From Phycisphaerae bacterium (GTDB lineage Bacteria; Planctomycetota; Phycisphaerae; Phycisphaerales; UBA1924): 64,000 nucleotides of DNA. How positions within the stretch are numbered: position 1 is the stretch's first letter; the number at the start of each line of letters is the position of its first letter. The DNA is taken from the NCBI GenBank assembly GCA_030432905.1, contig JAUILU010000003.1, forward strand, positions 124,001 through 188,000. The letters run 5' to 3'. The notes under the pieces are model-generated. The model made no database searches. It was not told where the DNA came from and saw only the letters and a program-made list of their open reading frames with translations. This document shows positions 1-8,651 of the stretch, piece after piece. A program made the translations under genes and the position numbers.

Positions 1-92
1 CACGATTGACCTTCATCACCCAAACTCCAACAAGCGACCTTGTCTCGATCCACCCAGGCCAAGTATAACGAGAACCAATCCGAATTTACTTA

Positions 93-109
93 CTAGTTCC
101 GTGAACTAG
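93..109. repeat. Short inverted repeat upstream of the first gene
   Basis: CTAGTTC (93-99) and GAACTAG (103-109) form a perfect 7-bp inverted repeat around a CGT loop. It lies about 110 bases before the first gene and has no T-run after it, so it could be an operator or the end of an upstream transcript. Nothing else coding is visible in bases 1-219. Confidence 0.35.
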
Positions 110-219
110 CTCAGCCCGGCTTGTTGAATGATCCGCCGATCGTCCAAGATACATACTGGTTTATGACCCCAATCGCCTATAAACTCGATACGGGAACTCA
201 AACTCGTGAGGAGTCACAC

Positions 220-1839
220 ATGAGCGTCATCGCCTTCAAACATGCTCGGCTGATTACTGCGGTACTAACCGTAGTTGCCGGATTCTTGTTCGCCAGTGCC
301 GCATCGGCGGACATCGCCAAAGTCAACAGCCATCTCAAACGAGCCGAGGTCAACCTGCAGTCAGTGGCAGTGAATCTCGAAGGGCGAACATCGCCCCCGG
401 GCGGCTCTGCGGGCAAACTGCTGGCGAATCGGCTAGAGCAGGCGCTCAACGACATCAACCCGGCCAAGGAACTTCTTGAAAAGATCCCCGCGGGCACCGA
501 AGGCCGGGACGATGCCGTCGCCCGTTACACAGCCGCGGCGAACGAATACAACCGCCTTCGCGCGATCATGACCGGCTCTGACGAGCCCGCCCCGGCGCAG
601 CAATCCCAAGGCACCCGGCTCAACTACCAGCAAGAAGAAACACTTAGCGGCGCCCGATTCAATCTCCGTGAAGTCGAAGCCGGCGCGAACACACTCACCA
701 CCGCCCTCGAGAAGCTCCGCGAGGTCGAGGACCAACTCACCATCGACTACCGCGAAGTTGACGGCTTGCTCGGCGTGATCGAGAACGCTCGCCGCAAATC
801 GGGCTTTGTGAAGAACGCACTCGATAAACTCCCGGCCGACGGCGCGGGTGTGCCCGAGGTCAAACAGGCGCTCGTCAACGCGGACGCGAAAGTCACAACC
901 GCTGCCGACTTCCTCAAGCCTCTCAACGAGAAACTCCGCAAACTGGTTGATCCCGCGAACTACCCGGAGTTCGAGACCGACCGCAAACGACTCAGCGAAC
1001 TCTCGGTCATGTTCGGCAACCCGATGGTGTTCCAGACAAACAGGCTGCTCGCGGCGGAAACCGTGGCACAATCCGAAGCCGCCAAGAACGAATGCGTCCG
1101 CATCGCCCAGAAATACGCCCGGCTCATGCACCAACGCACCGATCAGGGCCGATCGATCGAGGGCATCGGCAACAGCTTCCTCCGCAAGCACGCGGAGTTC
1201 ATGGCGCAGGCCGAGACCGAACGAGCCGCGTTGCCTGGTGCTATCCGTGATGATCTGAACAAGGCGCTCGAGCACGCGAGTAATGCCGTCGCTCAGCAGA
1301 AACCGCTCTGGTTCACGGGCGGCATCCCGCAGGTCATGGGATTCGCCGAGGAACGTGTAGTCCTCCTCGAAGCTTTAGACGAAGAAGCCGGCAAGCAGAT
1401 GCGGGCCGAGCTCGAAGAGACGCAGAAACAGCTCAAGACCCAGGCCGACTCGCTCCGCGAACTCATCATCCGCGAGAACCGCATGCCCAAAGACGGTTTC
1501 CAAGGCGAAGACCGCGAGAAAGCCATCAAGACCGCACTGAGCGCCTGGAAAGTCCAGCAGGAAGAGTTCGATGTTCTCGCGATCCGCATCCCATCAGAAA
1601 ATTGGGCACGCGAGACCAAGTGGACCTACAGCAACGGCACGTGGTACTTCGTGGACAGATCCAAGCTCCAGGTCCGGCTCTTCGTCGCCGACCATGAGAA
1701 CCCCGAGCTCGCCATAGATCGGCCGATCAATATCTGGAAAGACCACCAGAAAGGAGACTCGATGATCGGCACCCCCTTGTACGGCTTCGAGGACAAACTC
1801 CAGCCGAGCGACTATCTATTAAAGTCTAATGTTAAGTAG
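220..1839 (+). CDS. Secreted alpha-helical/coiled-coil protein of unknown function
   Basis: 539 residues if started at the ATG at 220, which follows a GTGAGGAG ribosome-binding sequence; the reading frame is open further upstream but without a better start. Residues 1-31 look like a Sec signal peptide (basic H/R start, hydrophobic stretch, cleavage near ASADIA). The rest is rich in Glu, Lys, Ala and Leu with heptad-like spacing, so long helices or coiled coils are expected. The last ~60 residues are aromatic (WTYSNGTWYF) and may be a small beta domain. I recognise no family and no catalytic motif. It is convergent with pntB, 168 bases away, so it is not part of that operon. Confidence 0.75.
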   Translation: MSVIAFKHARLITAVLTVVAGFLFASAASADIAKVNSHLKRAEVNLQSVAVNLEGRTSPPGGSAGKLLANRLEQALNDINPAKELLEKIPAGTEGRDDAVARYTAAANEYNRLRAIMTGSDEPAPAQQSQGTRLNYQQEETLSGARFNLREVEAGANTLTTALEKLREVEDQLTIDYREVDGLLGVIENARRKSGFVKNALDKLPADGAGVPEVKQALVNADAKVTTAADFLKPLNEKLRKLVDPANYPEFETDRKRLSELSVMFGNPMVFQTNRLLAAETVAQSEAAKNECVRIAQKYARLMHQRTDQGRSIEGIGNSFLRKHAEFMAQAETERAALPGAIRDDLNKALEHASNAVAQQKPLWFTGGIPQVMGFAEERVVLLEALDEEAGKQMRAELEETQKQLKTQADSLRELIIRENRMPKDGFQGEDREKAIKTALSAWKVQQEEFDVLAIRIPSENWARETKWTYSNGTWYFVDRSKLQVRLFVADHENPELAIDRPINIWKDHQKGDSMIGTPLYGFEDKLQPSDYLLKSNVK

Positions 1840-1859
1840 TTCGTTAATACAAGTGGCCT

Positions 1860-1893
1860 GATCGGCTCAGGTGTGCCGATCGCGTTGTTATGG
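1860..1893. terminator. Weak hairpin between convergent genes
   Basis: GATCGGC (1860-1866) pairs with GCCGATC (1875-1881) around an 8-base loop, followed by a T-containing but broken tract. It sits between the convergent ends of the first gene and pntB and could serve either strand. The rest of 1840-2007 shows no coding signal. Confidence 0.3.
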
Positions 1894-2007
1894 CTATGTG
1901 TTACACATTACTACTCGACATACACGGTTCGTCTTGCGATAACAGCATGCTTTAGTTGTGAATGTCGCAACGTAAATTCAGACAGTTCGTGAGTTGCTTA
2001 GATATGC

Positions 2008-3384
2008 CTAATCAGCGGCGAATTCCCCCGCGACTTCAGCGATCGATTTCTGAGCGTCGCCGAACAACATGCGAGTGTTATTCCGGAAGAATAGTGAGTT
2101 TTGTACGCCTGCAAATCCAGTGCTCATCGATCGCTTGAGAACGACCACAGTCGATGCCCTGTCCACTTCGATGATCGGCATGCCGTAAAGCGGGCTGGAT
2201 TGTTCATCTCGCGCATCAGGGTTCACCACGTCGTTTGCACCGATGACGAGAGCCACGTCGATGGTCTCCATGGTCGGGTTCACATCATCGGGCTCGGCGA
2301 GCTGCTCGTACTCGATCCCCGCCTCGGCAAGCAGCACGTTCATGTGACCAGGCATCCGCCCCGCCACAGGATGGATCACAAAGTTTACGTTCGTGCCGTT
2401 CTCGATGAGGTGCGCCGCGAGTTCCTTGACCGCGTGCTGGGCCTGCGCGACTGCCATGCCGTAACCGGGCACGATGATGACACTGCGCGCCGCCTCAAGA
2501 AGCGCGTAGGTGTCCTGCGGATTGATCGGCTTGACCTCGCCGGTCTGCTGCGCACCGGTCCCGCTGTCCACGGCAGAACCGAATCCTGCAAAGAGCACAT
2601 TCGAGATTGAGCGGTTCATGGCTTTGCACATGGCGTTGGTGAGCATGAGCCCACTCGCGCCGACAAGCGTGCCAGCGACAATTAGAACAGGGCTGTGCAG
2701 CGCGAGCCCGGCGAACGCGGCTGCGACGCCAGAGTAAGAGTTAAGAAGCGAGACCACGACCGGCATGTCGCCGCCACCGATTCGGATCACGCTGAGCACA
2801 CCAACCCAGATCGCGAGCACCGTGAGCACGGGCAGCAACCAGAATGCTGAATCGCTCGCCACACTGAATCCCGCGATGACGAGAGCCGCGATCACCGAGA
2901 TCGCCGAGATCGTGAGCTGAAACGGGAAAACAATCGGCTTGGTGTTGATTTTCCCGGAGAGCTTCCCGAACGCGATGATGCTCCCCGAGAAGGCGATACC
3001 GCCGATGATGACGGCTGCGGACGCGGTGATTCGGCTTGTGAGCGCGACTTCTCGGTCTGGTAGCAACTCGATCAGACCGACTGCGAGCGACGCAAGACCG
3101 CCCGAGCCGTTGAAGAGTGCGACGAGCTCTGGCATCGCGGTCATCTTGACACGGACCGCTGCAAATCCGCCGATGAGTGCGCCGATCAGGACCGTGACCG
3201 AGATCACGGCGAAGTCCACTCCTGTTGCGAGCAGCGCGACCACGACAGCGAGCAGCATCGCAGCCGCAGAGACAACGTTACCTAGCTTTGCTGTTGCCTG
3301 TTTGCCCATGAGCTTGAGGCCCACGAGGAACATCACACACGAGGCGATCTCGAGGGCACCGGTTGGAGTCACGCCATCGCTCAC
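2008..3384 (-). CDS. pntB: NAD(P) transhydrogenase beta subunit (PntB)
   Basis: 458 residues, the normal length for PntB. The N-terminal ~270 residues form a run of hydrophobic helices (part of membrane domain II). The C-terminal ~180 residues are the NADP(H)-binding domain III, with the Rossmann-like GYGMAVAQAQ motif followed by VNFVIHPVAGRMPGHMNVLLAEA in pieces typical of the family. With PntAa and PntAb it makes the inner-membrane enzyme that transfers hydride from NADH to NADP+ driven by proton entry. The GTG start overlaps the pntAb stop by 4 bases (GTGA). It is the last gene of the minus-strand run that starts at the KDPG aldolase gene at 8577. Confidence 0.95.
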   Translation of the reverse strand: MSDGVTPTGALEIASCVMFLVGLKLMGKQATAKLGNVVSAAAMLLAVVVALLATGVDFAVISVTVLIGALIGGFAAVRVKMTAMPELVALFNGSGGLASLAVGLIELLPDREVALTSRITASAAVIIGGIAFSGSIIAFGKLSGKINTKPIVFPFQLTISAISVIAALVIAGFSVASDSAFWLLPVLTVLAIWVGVLSVIRIGGGDMPVVVSLLNSYSGVAAAFAGLALHSPVLIVAGTLVGASGLMLTNAMCKAMNRSISNVLFAGFGSAVDSGTGAQQTGEVKPINPQDTYALLEAARSVIIVPGYGMAVAQAQHAVKELAAHLIENGTNVNFVIHPVAGRMPGHMNVLLAEAGIEYEQLAEPDDVNPTMETIDVALVIGANDVVNPDARDEQSSPLYGMPIIEVDRASTVVVLKRSMSTGFAGVQNSLFFRNNTRMLFGDAQKSIAEVAGEFAAD

Positions 3385-3671
3385 GGCTTGCCCCCCTGCC
3401 GCTGCTTCTTACCGCCGAACATGTCGAGCATCCGGTTCGTCACGACGTAACCGCCCACAACATTTATTGTCGCCGCCAGCAGAGCCAGAACCGCGAGCAC
3501 GCTCGCCCATTGGCCTTCGATCGAGGTCGCGACAATCGCACCGACGATCGTGATGCCGGAAATCGCGTTCGACCCGGACATCAGCGGTGTATGAAGCTGA
3601 GAGGGGATACGCCTAATCAATTCGATCCCGAGGAATGAAGAGAGCACCAATACGAGTATGAGCATAGTCAT
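3381..3671 (-). CDS. pntAB: NAD(P) transhydrogenase alpha subunit part 2 (PntAb)
   Basis: 96 residues with three predicted membrane helices (starting TMLILVLVLSSFLGIELI, then after SNAISGI, then NVVGGYVV). This is the small membrane piece of domain II that is fused to the C-terminus of PntA in E. coli but encoded separately in the three-subunit form found here. The conserved P(L)MSG(S)NAISG turn is present (TPLMSGSNAISG). Start ATG overlaps the pntAa stop by 4 bases and its own stop overlaps the pntB start, so the three are translationally coupled. Confidence 0.93.
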   Translation of the reverse strand: MTMLILVLVLSSFLGIELIRRIPSQLHTPLMSGSNAISGITIVGAIVATSIEGQWASVLAVLALLAATINVVGGYVVTNRMLDMFGGKKQRQGGKP

Positions 3672-4843
3672 GATTGGTTCCCTTCTGAGGACGACTCGAG
3701 AAGTGTGCGAATCCGTTCGTCGTGGATCTCGCCGCCGTACGTGAGCAGCACACCTCGAACGATCTCGTCATCAGAATCGGGGTCGGGTTGCATGGTCGCT
3801 GGGTTCACCGTGTGTTTCAGGAGCGAAACGAAATTCGATGCCAGCACCGCACTCGCATCCCGAGCAACCCTGGATGCGAGGAACGGATCGCCGATGATCT
3901 TGACACCCTGATGCTCGATCTCTTGTCCGACCTTGGTGAGTTCGACGTTGCCCCCTGTCGCGATGGCCGCATCAACGATCACCGCACCGGGCGTCATACC
4001 TTCGACCATGTCTCGCATCACGATGAGCGGCGCACGCCTGCCGAATATCTGAGCCGTAGTGATGATGATGTCAGATTCCGAGCAGAGCTTGGCCAGCGCC
4101 TTGCGCTGCATATCGAGCTGCTCGGCAGTAAGCTCATTCGCGTAGCCGCCCTTGGCTTCTTCGGTTTCACCGACATCGATCTTCGCAAACTTGGCTCCGA
4201 GCGACTCGACCTGTTCCTTCGCGGTCGGCCTCACGTCGTACGCTGTGACACGGGCACCAAGGCGCACCGCTGTCGCGATCGCTTGCAGCCCCGCAACTCC
4301 GGTGCCAACTACCAGGATTTTCGCAGGCCTGATTGTGCCGGCTGGTGTGGACATCATGGGCAGCGCCTTAGCCAGCCGCTCCGCTGCGAGGATCACCGCG
4401 GCGTACCCAGCCAGACTCGCCTGCGAACTGAGCGCATCCATCGATTGCGCCAGTGTTGTTCGCGGCACGAGCTCGAGCGATAGCGACACAACGCCCGCGT
4501 CTGCGAGTTGTTTGATGCGGCCCGGCTCAGCAAACGGATTAAGGAACCCGGCCAATATCGTGCCCGGGCTGAGCTTCGTGATCAGGTTATCACTAGGAGG
4601 GCTGACACACAGAACCGCATTTGCTGACGCGATCGCACCATCGACACTCGCCACGAGCTCACAACCCGCGGCTTCATAGTCATCATTACTGAACCCTGCA
4701 GCTTCGCCAATGTGCTCCGGAACACAAACGGCCCAGCCTTGCTCAACTAGTTTCACCGCAGACTCGGGCGTGACAGGCACTCGCCGATCGAGCTTATCAT
4801 CGGGTGGCACCGCGAGCAGACGTGGTCCTGTGCTCTCGCTCAT
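3668..4843 (-). CDS. pntAA: NAD(P) transhydrogenase alpha subunit part 1 (PntAa)
   Basis: 391 residues from the ATG at 4843, whose ATGA overlaps the stop of the sugar kinase gene. The frame is open 32 codons further, but that extension lies inside the kinase gene and is not protein-like. It is the soluble NAD(H)-binding domain I, related to alanine dehydrogenase: an N-terminal half with RRVPVTPESA, then the Rossmann half with ILVVGTGVAGLQAIATA and the YDVRP segment that follows the second beta strand. The C-terminus carries a short acidic tail (DPDSDDEIV) before the last helix. The overlap with the KDG kinase gene ties NADPH supply to uronate catabolism. Confidence 0.94.
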   Translation of the reverse strand: MSESTGPRLLAVPPDDKLDRRVPVTPESAVKLVEQGWAVCVPEHIGEAAGFSNDDYEAAGCELVASVDGAIASANAVLCVSPPSDNLITKLSPGTILAGFLNPFAEPGRIKQLADAGVVSLSLELVPRTTLAQSMDALSSQASLAGYAAVILAAERLAKALPMMSTPAGTIRPAKILVVGTGVAGLQAIATAVRLGARVTAYDVRPTAKEQVESLGAKFAKIDVGETEEAKGGYANELTAEQLDMQRKALAKLCSESDIIITTAQIFGRRAPLIVMRDMVEGMTPGAVIVDAAIATGGNVELTKVGQEIEHQGVKIIGDPFLASRVARDASAVLASNFVSLLKHTVNPATMQPDPDSDDEIVRGVLLTYGGEIHDERIRTLLESSSEGNQS

Positions 4844-5880
4844 CGCTGCACCCGTCCCGTGCCTCCGGACTTGAGCACCTGCTCGACCTCGGCAACTGTC
4901 ACCATGTTGACATCGCCCGGAATTGTTTGCTTGAGACACGAAGCTGCAACCGCGAACTCGAGCGCATCGCGAGTGTTCGGCTTGCTGAGAAGCCCGGCGA
5001 TCAGGCCGCCCGCAAACGAATCCCCGCCGCCTACGCGGTCGACGATTTGGATGTCATATCGATTCGAGCGGTAGGCTTCGGTGCAGTCCTTGTCATCGAG
5101 CATCATCGCCGACCAGCCGTTCCGACTCGCGGAATAGCTCTCGCGAAGGGTGATCGCGACTGTATCAAAGCCGAATTCGTCTTTGAGCCGTTTCGCGAGT
5201 CTGGCGTAACCCGCTTCATCGAGCTCCCCCGCGTGAACGTCGGTGTTCTCGGGTTCAAGACCGAGCGACGTCTGCGCATCCTCCTCGTTGCAGATGCAAA
5301 CATCGACATGCTCCATGAGCGGCCGCATGACGGCTTGCGCCTCTTGCGTCGTCCATAGCTTGGCGCGGAAGTTCAGATCGCAGCTCACACGCACGCCTCT
5401 TGCCTTCGCTTCTCTGGCAAGAGCCGCAACCGCCCGCGCTGGGCCTTCGCCGAGCGCCGGGGTAATGCCTGTCCAGTGGAACCATGTGGCGCCGCTGAAC
5501 ACTTCGTCCGCATCGAACGAGCCTTCGTTGACCTGGCTGATCGAAGAACCGGTGCGGTCGTAGATCACACGAGACGCGCGTTGACTTGCGCCCGTTTCGA
5601 GGAAATAGATCCCGAGGCGATGGCCCTCGCGTTTGACGAGCGAAGTGTCTACGCCAACGGCGCGGAGGCTGTTGATCGCGGACTGGCCTATGTCGTGCGC
5701 GGGTACCGCGGAGATAAACGCGGCGTTGATCCCAAAGTTCGCCAGACTAACCGCGACGTTTGCTTCACCACCGCCGTAGTTCACATCGAACACCGGCGAC
5801 TGAAGCAGCTTCGTGAATCCGGGCGACGAGAGCCGGAGCATGATCTCACCGAACGTCACCACTCGCTCTTTGCCAGCCAT
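4840..5880 (-). CDS. kdgK: PfkB-family sugar kinase, probable 2-keto-3-deoxygluconate (KDG) kinase
   Basis: 346 residues. The fold is ribokinase/PfkB: the N-terminal GEIMLRLSSP and the GGGEANVAVSLANFG sugar-binding motif (about 36-50) resemble KDG kinases, and the C-terminal GGGDSFAGG motif carries the probable catalytic base Asp287 and the anion hole. It would phosphorylate KDG to KDPG, the substrate of the aldolase encoded four genes earlier in the same operon (start 8577). An AAGGAA ribosome-binding site lies 7 bases before the ATG, and the preceding isomerase-like gene ends 11 bases upstream. Its TGA overlaps the pntAa ATG. Sugar specificity is inferred from context and the N-terminal signature. 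Confidence 0.88.
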   Translation of the reverse strand: MAGKERVVTFGEIMLRLSSPGFTKLLQSPVFDVNYGGGEANVAVSLANFGINAAFISAVPAHDIGQSAINSLRAVGVDTSLVKREGHRLGIYFLETGASQRASRVIYDRTGSSISQVNEGSFDADEVFSGATWFHWTGITPALGEGPARAVAALAREAKARGVRVSCDLNFRAKLWTTQEAQAVMRPLMEHVDVCICNEEDAQTSLGLEPENTDVHAGELDEAGYARLAKRLKDEFGFDTVAITLRESYSASRNGWSAMMLDDKDCTEAYRSNRYDIQIVDRVGGGDSFAGGLIAGLLSKPNTRDALEFAVAASCLKQTIPGDVNMVTVAEVEQVLKSGGTGRVQR

Positions 5881-5891
5881 CGCCGATTCCT

Positions 5892-6722
5892 TTACGTACT
5901 CGATTTGAGTCTTTCCACGATCAGATCAAGATACTCGTTCTGGTCCATCGCCCAGTACCTCTCGGAGAATATCTCGACCTCTGTCCACCCAGAGAATCCG
6001 CTTGCCTCGACCAGCCCGCGGATACCCCGGACATCAATAACCCCGTCACCCATCAACCCACGGTCGGTGAGCAGATGGTTGGTGTCGAGTTTCCAGTCAC
6101 AGACATGGAAACCAAAGGTCCTGCCCGCTATTCCAAGCGTTTCGATTTCGACTTTGAGATCCGGATCCCACCAGATGTGGTACACATCGAGCGCAACACC
6201 GAGCAAGTCGTGATCCAATCGCTCGCACACCGCCCTCGCCTCCGCGACGCGATTGATGCAGCTCTTGTTGTCCGCATACATCGGGTGAAGCGGCTCGATC
6301 GCGAGCTTTACACCTGTCTGCTCGGTGTGCGGCAAGAGCTTCTCGATCCCATCTGTAACCAGCTTGCGGGCTTCAACCAGCGACATGCCCGGCGTAGCGC
6401 CAACCACCAGCACCAGCATGTCGGCGCCGATCACCGCTGCGTCGTCGAGCAGCTTCCGGTTGTGGTCGAGCGAACTATCGCGTTCTTGCTCAGTGAGTGA
6501 AGTAAAGAAACCGCCGCGAACCAGCGCAGGAACTCCCAGGCCGTGGTCGTCGATGATCCGTTTGGCCTCTTCAGACCCGATCCGTTCATACGCGTCGTCC
6601 CAGACGCTTACTCCACCCACGCCACGTTTGGCGTACGCAGCGCAGCACTCTGCCAGCGACCACGGCTTGTTCGTCCGTGTGTGGATAGCACACCTTTTCA
6701 GATCGATCGGCTTGGCTTCCAC
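5892..6722 (-). CDS. Sugar phosphate isomerase/epimerase-like TIM-barrel protein
   Basis: 276 residues from a GTG at 6722, 2 bases after the stop of the preceding oxidoreductase gene and about 10 bases after a GAGG; the frame also extends into that gene, which I reject. It belongs to the xylose-isomerase-like AP-endonuclease-2 superfamily: an Arg/His-rich start (CAIHTRTNKPW), then metal-ligand positions in AIEPLHPMYAD, ALDVYHIWWDPDL, and a late EVEIFSE that would supply Glu and His ligands for a divalent metal. The reaction cannot be told from sequence. Sitting between a Gfo/Idh oxidoreductase and KDG kinase, it may isomerise or dehydrate a uronate-derived keto sugar. Confidence 0.8.
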   Translation of the reverse strand: MEAKPIDLKRCAIHTRTNKPWSLAECCAAYAKRGVGGVSVWDDAYERIGSEEAKRIIDDHGLGVPALVRGGFFTSLTEQERDSSLDHNRKLLDDAAVIGADMLVLVVGATPGMSLVEARKLVTDGIEKLLPHTEQTGVKLAIEPLHPMYADNKSCINRVAEARAVCERLDHDLLGVALDVYHIWWDPDLKVEIETLGIAGRTFGFHVCDWKLDTNHLLTDRGLMGDGVIDVRGIRGLVEASGFSGWTEVEIFSERYWAMDQNEYLDLIVERLKSST

Positions 6723-6724
6723 GC

Positions 6725-7906
6725 TCAGATTGCCTCGACATCCACCCAGCGTTTCTCGTTCCAACTCGTCAGTCCGAGTTCAGCGAGTTGCACGCCCTTG
6801 GCCGCTTCGCGAACTGTCCAGCGGAACGGCTCGTCGAGCGCAACGTGCCTAAGGAACAACTCCCACTGCACCTTGAACGCGTTGTCGTAGCTGGTCTGCT
6901 CCGGGACTTTCTGCCAGCCCTCATAGAAATCAATCGGCTGCGGGATATCCGGGTTCCAAACCGGCTTGGGCGTTGCGCCCAAAGGCTGGATGTAGCACTC
7001 GCGGAGACCGGCGATTGCGGAGCCCTTTGTGCCGTCTACCTGGATGGTCAGCAGGTCATCACGGCGGACACGTGTGCACCACGAACTGTTGAACTGGCAG
7101 ACCACGCCGTTCTCAAGTCTGAATATCGCATACGCAGAATCATCTGCGGTCGCTTTGTACGTGTTGCCCTGCTCATCAACGCGCGACTTGAGATCGACGT
7201 TCGCCCACGAAACAAGGCTTTTGAGCGGGCCGCATTCGCCACCGAAGACGGTATCGATGACGTACTGCCAGTGGCAGAACATATCGACCATGATGCCGCC
7301 GCCATCCTCAACACGGTAGTTCCAACTCGGCCGCTGCGCTGGCTGGTCAGGTGTCTCGCCCGAGAACACCCAGTAACCAAAGTCGCCCTTGACCGCGAGG
7401 ATCTCGCCGAAAAAGCCCTGAGCGATCAGTGAACGCAGCTTGCGTATGCCCGGCAGCCAGAGCTTGTCCTGCACAACACCATTCTTGACGCCTGCACTTT
7501 CGACGGTCTCGGCGATCGCGAGCGCCTCTTCCAGCGAGGTAGCCGTCGGCTTCTCGCAGTAGACGTGCTTGCCGGCTTTAACCGCAGCCTCGACAAACCG
7601 TTTGCGATACTGAGTAGCGGACGCGTCGAAGAAGATGCTGTCGTCCTTGTTTGCCAATGCACCTTCGAGATCGGTTGTATAGCGGAGGGGTTTACCGATT
7701 ACGTCTGGGCCGTGTGCTTCGGCGAGTGCTCGCAGCTTGTCCTCGTTTCGCCCAACGAGAAATGGGTCTGGCATGAGAGTAAGTTCCGGGCTGACACGCA
7801 CGCCACCCTGCTTCATGATCGCAAGGATGGAACGGATGAGGTGCTGGTTGGTGCCCATTCGGCCTGTGACGCCGCTCATAATGATGCCGATTCGCTGCTC
7901 TGCCAC
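6725..7906 (-). CDS. Gfo/Idh/MocA-family NAD(P)-dependent oxidoreductase
   Basis: 393 residues, GTG start with GGAA about 7 bases upstream. The N-terminal Rossmann domain begins IGIIMSGVTGRMG, a slightly unusual nucleotide loop with a long following helix. The HVYCEKPTA motif carries the family's catalytic Lys, and the C-terminal alpha/beta domain includes the GGIMVDMFCHW segment with the likely substrate His. These enzymes oxidise or reduce sugar hydroxyl/keto groups. Seventeen bases separate it from eda and 2 bases from the isomerase-like gene, so all are cotranscribed. The substrate is unknown; a uronate or KDG-precursor is inferred from the operon. Confidence 0.85.
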   Translation of the reverse strand: MAEQRIGIIMSGVTGRMGTNQHLIRSILAIMKQGGVRVSPELTLMPDPFLVGRNEDKLRALAEAHGPDVIGKPLRYTTDLEGALANKDDSIFFDASATQYRKRFVEAAVKAGKHVYCEKPTATSLEEALAIAETVESAGVKNGVVQDKLWLPGIRKLRSLIAQGFFGEILAVKGDFGYWVFSGETPDQPAQRPSWNYRVEDGGGIMVDMFCHWQYVIDTVFGGECGPLKSLVSWANVDLKSRVDEQGNTYKATADDSAYAIFRLENGVVCQFNSSWCTRVRRDDLLTIQVDGTKGSAIAGLRECYIQPLGATPKPVWNPDIPQPIDFYEGWQKVPEQTSYDNAFKVQWELFLRHVALDEPFRWTVREAAKGVQLAELGLTSWNEKRWVDVEAI

Positions 7907-7923
7907 GTAATATTCCTTCGTTT

Positions 7924-8577
7924 CTAGCTGCGCGCCGCTCTGACACTCTCGATCGCGCGTTTCGCGTTGTCTGTAATTTTCTGATAGTCGCCCGTGGCGA
8001 TCGCATTCGTGTCAACCAGGGCGCTGCCGATCCCGACCGAGACGCAGCCGGCCTTTATCCACTCGCCCGCGTTGTCGGGTGTGACCCCGCCGGTGGGCAT
8101 GAGTTTGAGGAACGGCATCGGCGCGAGGATGCCTTTGATCAGTTTCGGCCCGCCGGTATCAGCCGGGAACACCTTCACGATGTCAGCGCCCGCTTCATGC
8201 GCATCGAGGACTTCGGTCGGCGTCACACCCGCCGCCATCGCGGGCACACCAAGGCGGTGACACACATCGATAACCTCACGCCTGAGCACCGGGCTGACCA
8301 CGTACTTCGCACCCGCGTCGATCGCCCGCTGCGCCTGGTCTGTCAGAATGACCGAGCCGACTCCGACCAGATGGTCGTCGCCCATTTCTTTCGTGAGTTG
8401 ACGAATGCCATCTATCGCGCCTGGGACGGTCAGCGTGACCTCGATCGCTCGTACGCCGCCGGCGATCAATGCCTCGGCGGTCTTGGCCAGCTGCGCCTGG
8501 TCCGGCAATCGGACCACGGCAACGACACCGTCTTCGATGAGCTCACGCGTGACTTGGCTGTCTAGGGGGCTGCACAT
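7924..8577 (-). CDS. eda: KDPG/KHG aldolase
   Basis: 217 residues, the usual length for the Eda trimeric class I aldolase. Visible hallmarks are AIEVTLT with the general base Glu46, the GVTPTEV segment, and DIVKVFPAD with the Schiff-base Lys135, followed by the phosphate-binding LMPTGGV and GIGSALV. It cleaves 2-keto-3-deoxy-6-phosphogluconate into pyruvate and glyceraldehyde-3-phosphate. It is the first gene of a seven-gene minus-strand run: eda, oxidoreductase, TIM-barrel, kdgK, pntAa, pntAb, pntB. No strong ribosome-binding site is visible before the ATG. A 74-base gap separates it from the AraC regulator gene, which points the same way. Confidence 0.93.
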   Translation of the reverse strand: MCSPLDSQVTRELIEDGVVAVVRLPDQAQLAKTAEALIAGGVRAIEVTLTVPGAIDGIRQLTKEMGDDHLVGVGSVILTDQAQRAIDAGAKYVVSPVLRREVIDVCHRLGVPAMAAGVTPTEVLDAHEAGADIVKVFPADTGGPKLIKGILAPMPFLKLMPTGGVTPDNAGEWIKAGCVSVGIGSALVDTNAIATGDYQKITDNAKRAIESVRAARS

Positions 8578-8651
8578 GCCCGAATACTACCTGCATATCA
8601 ACTTGCAAGCAGATCACACGCGACCTGCAGCTATGCCGAACAGGACATACA

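Noticed and set aside
433..1275. 280-codon minus-strand ORF opposite the first gene
   Set aside because: The plus-strand gene has a signal peptide and ribosome-binding site; the minus ORF has none.
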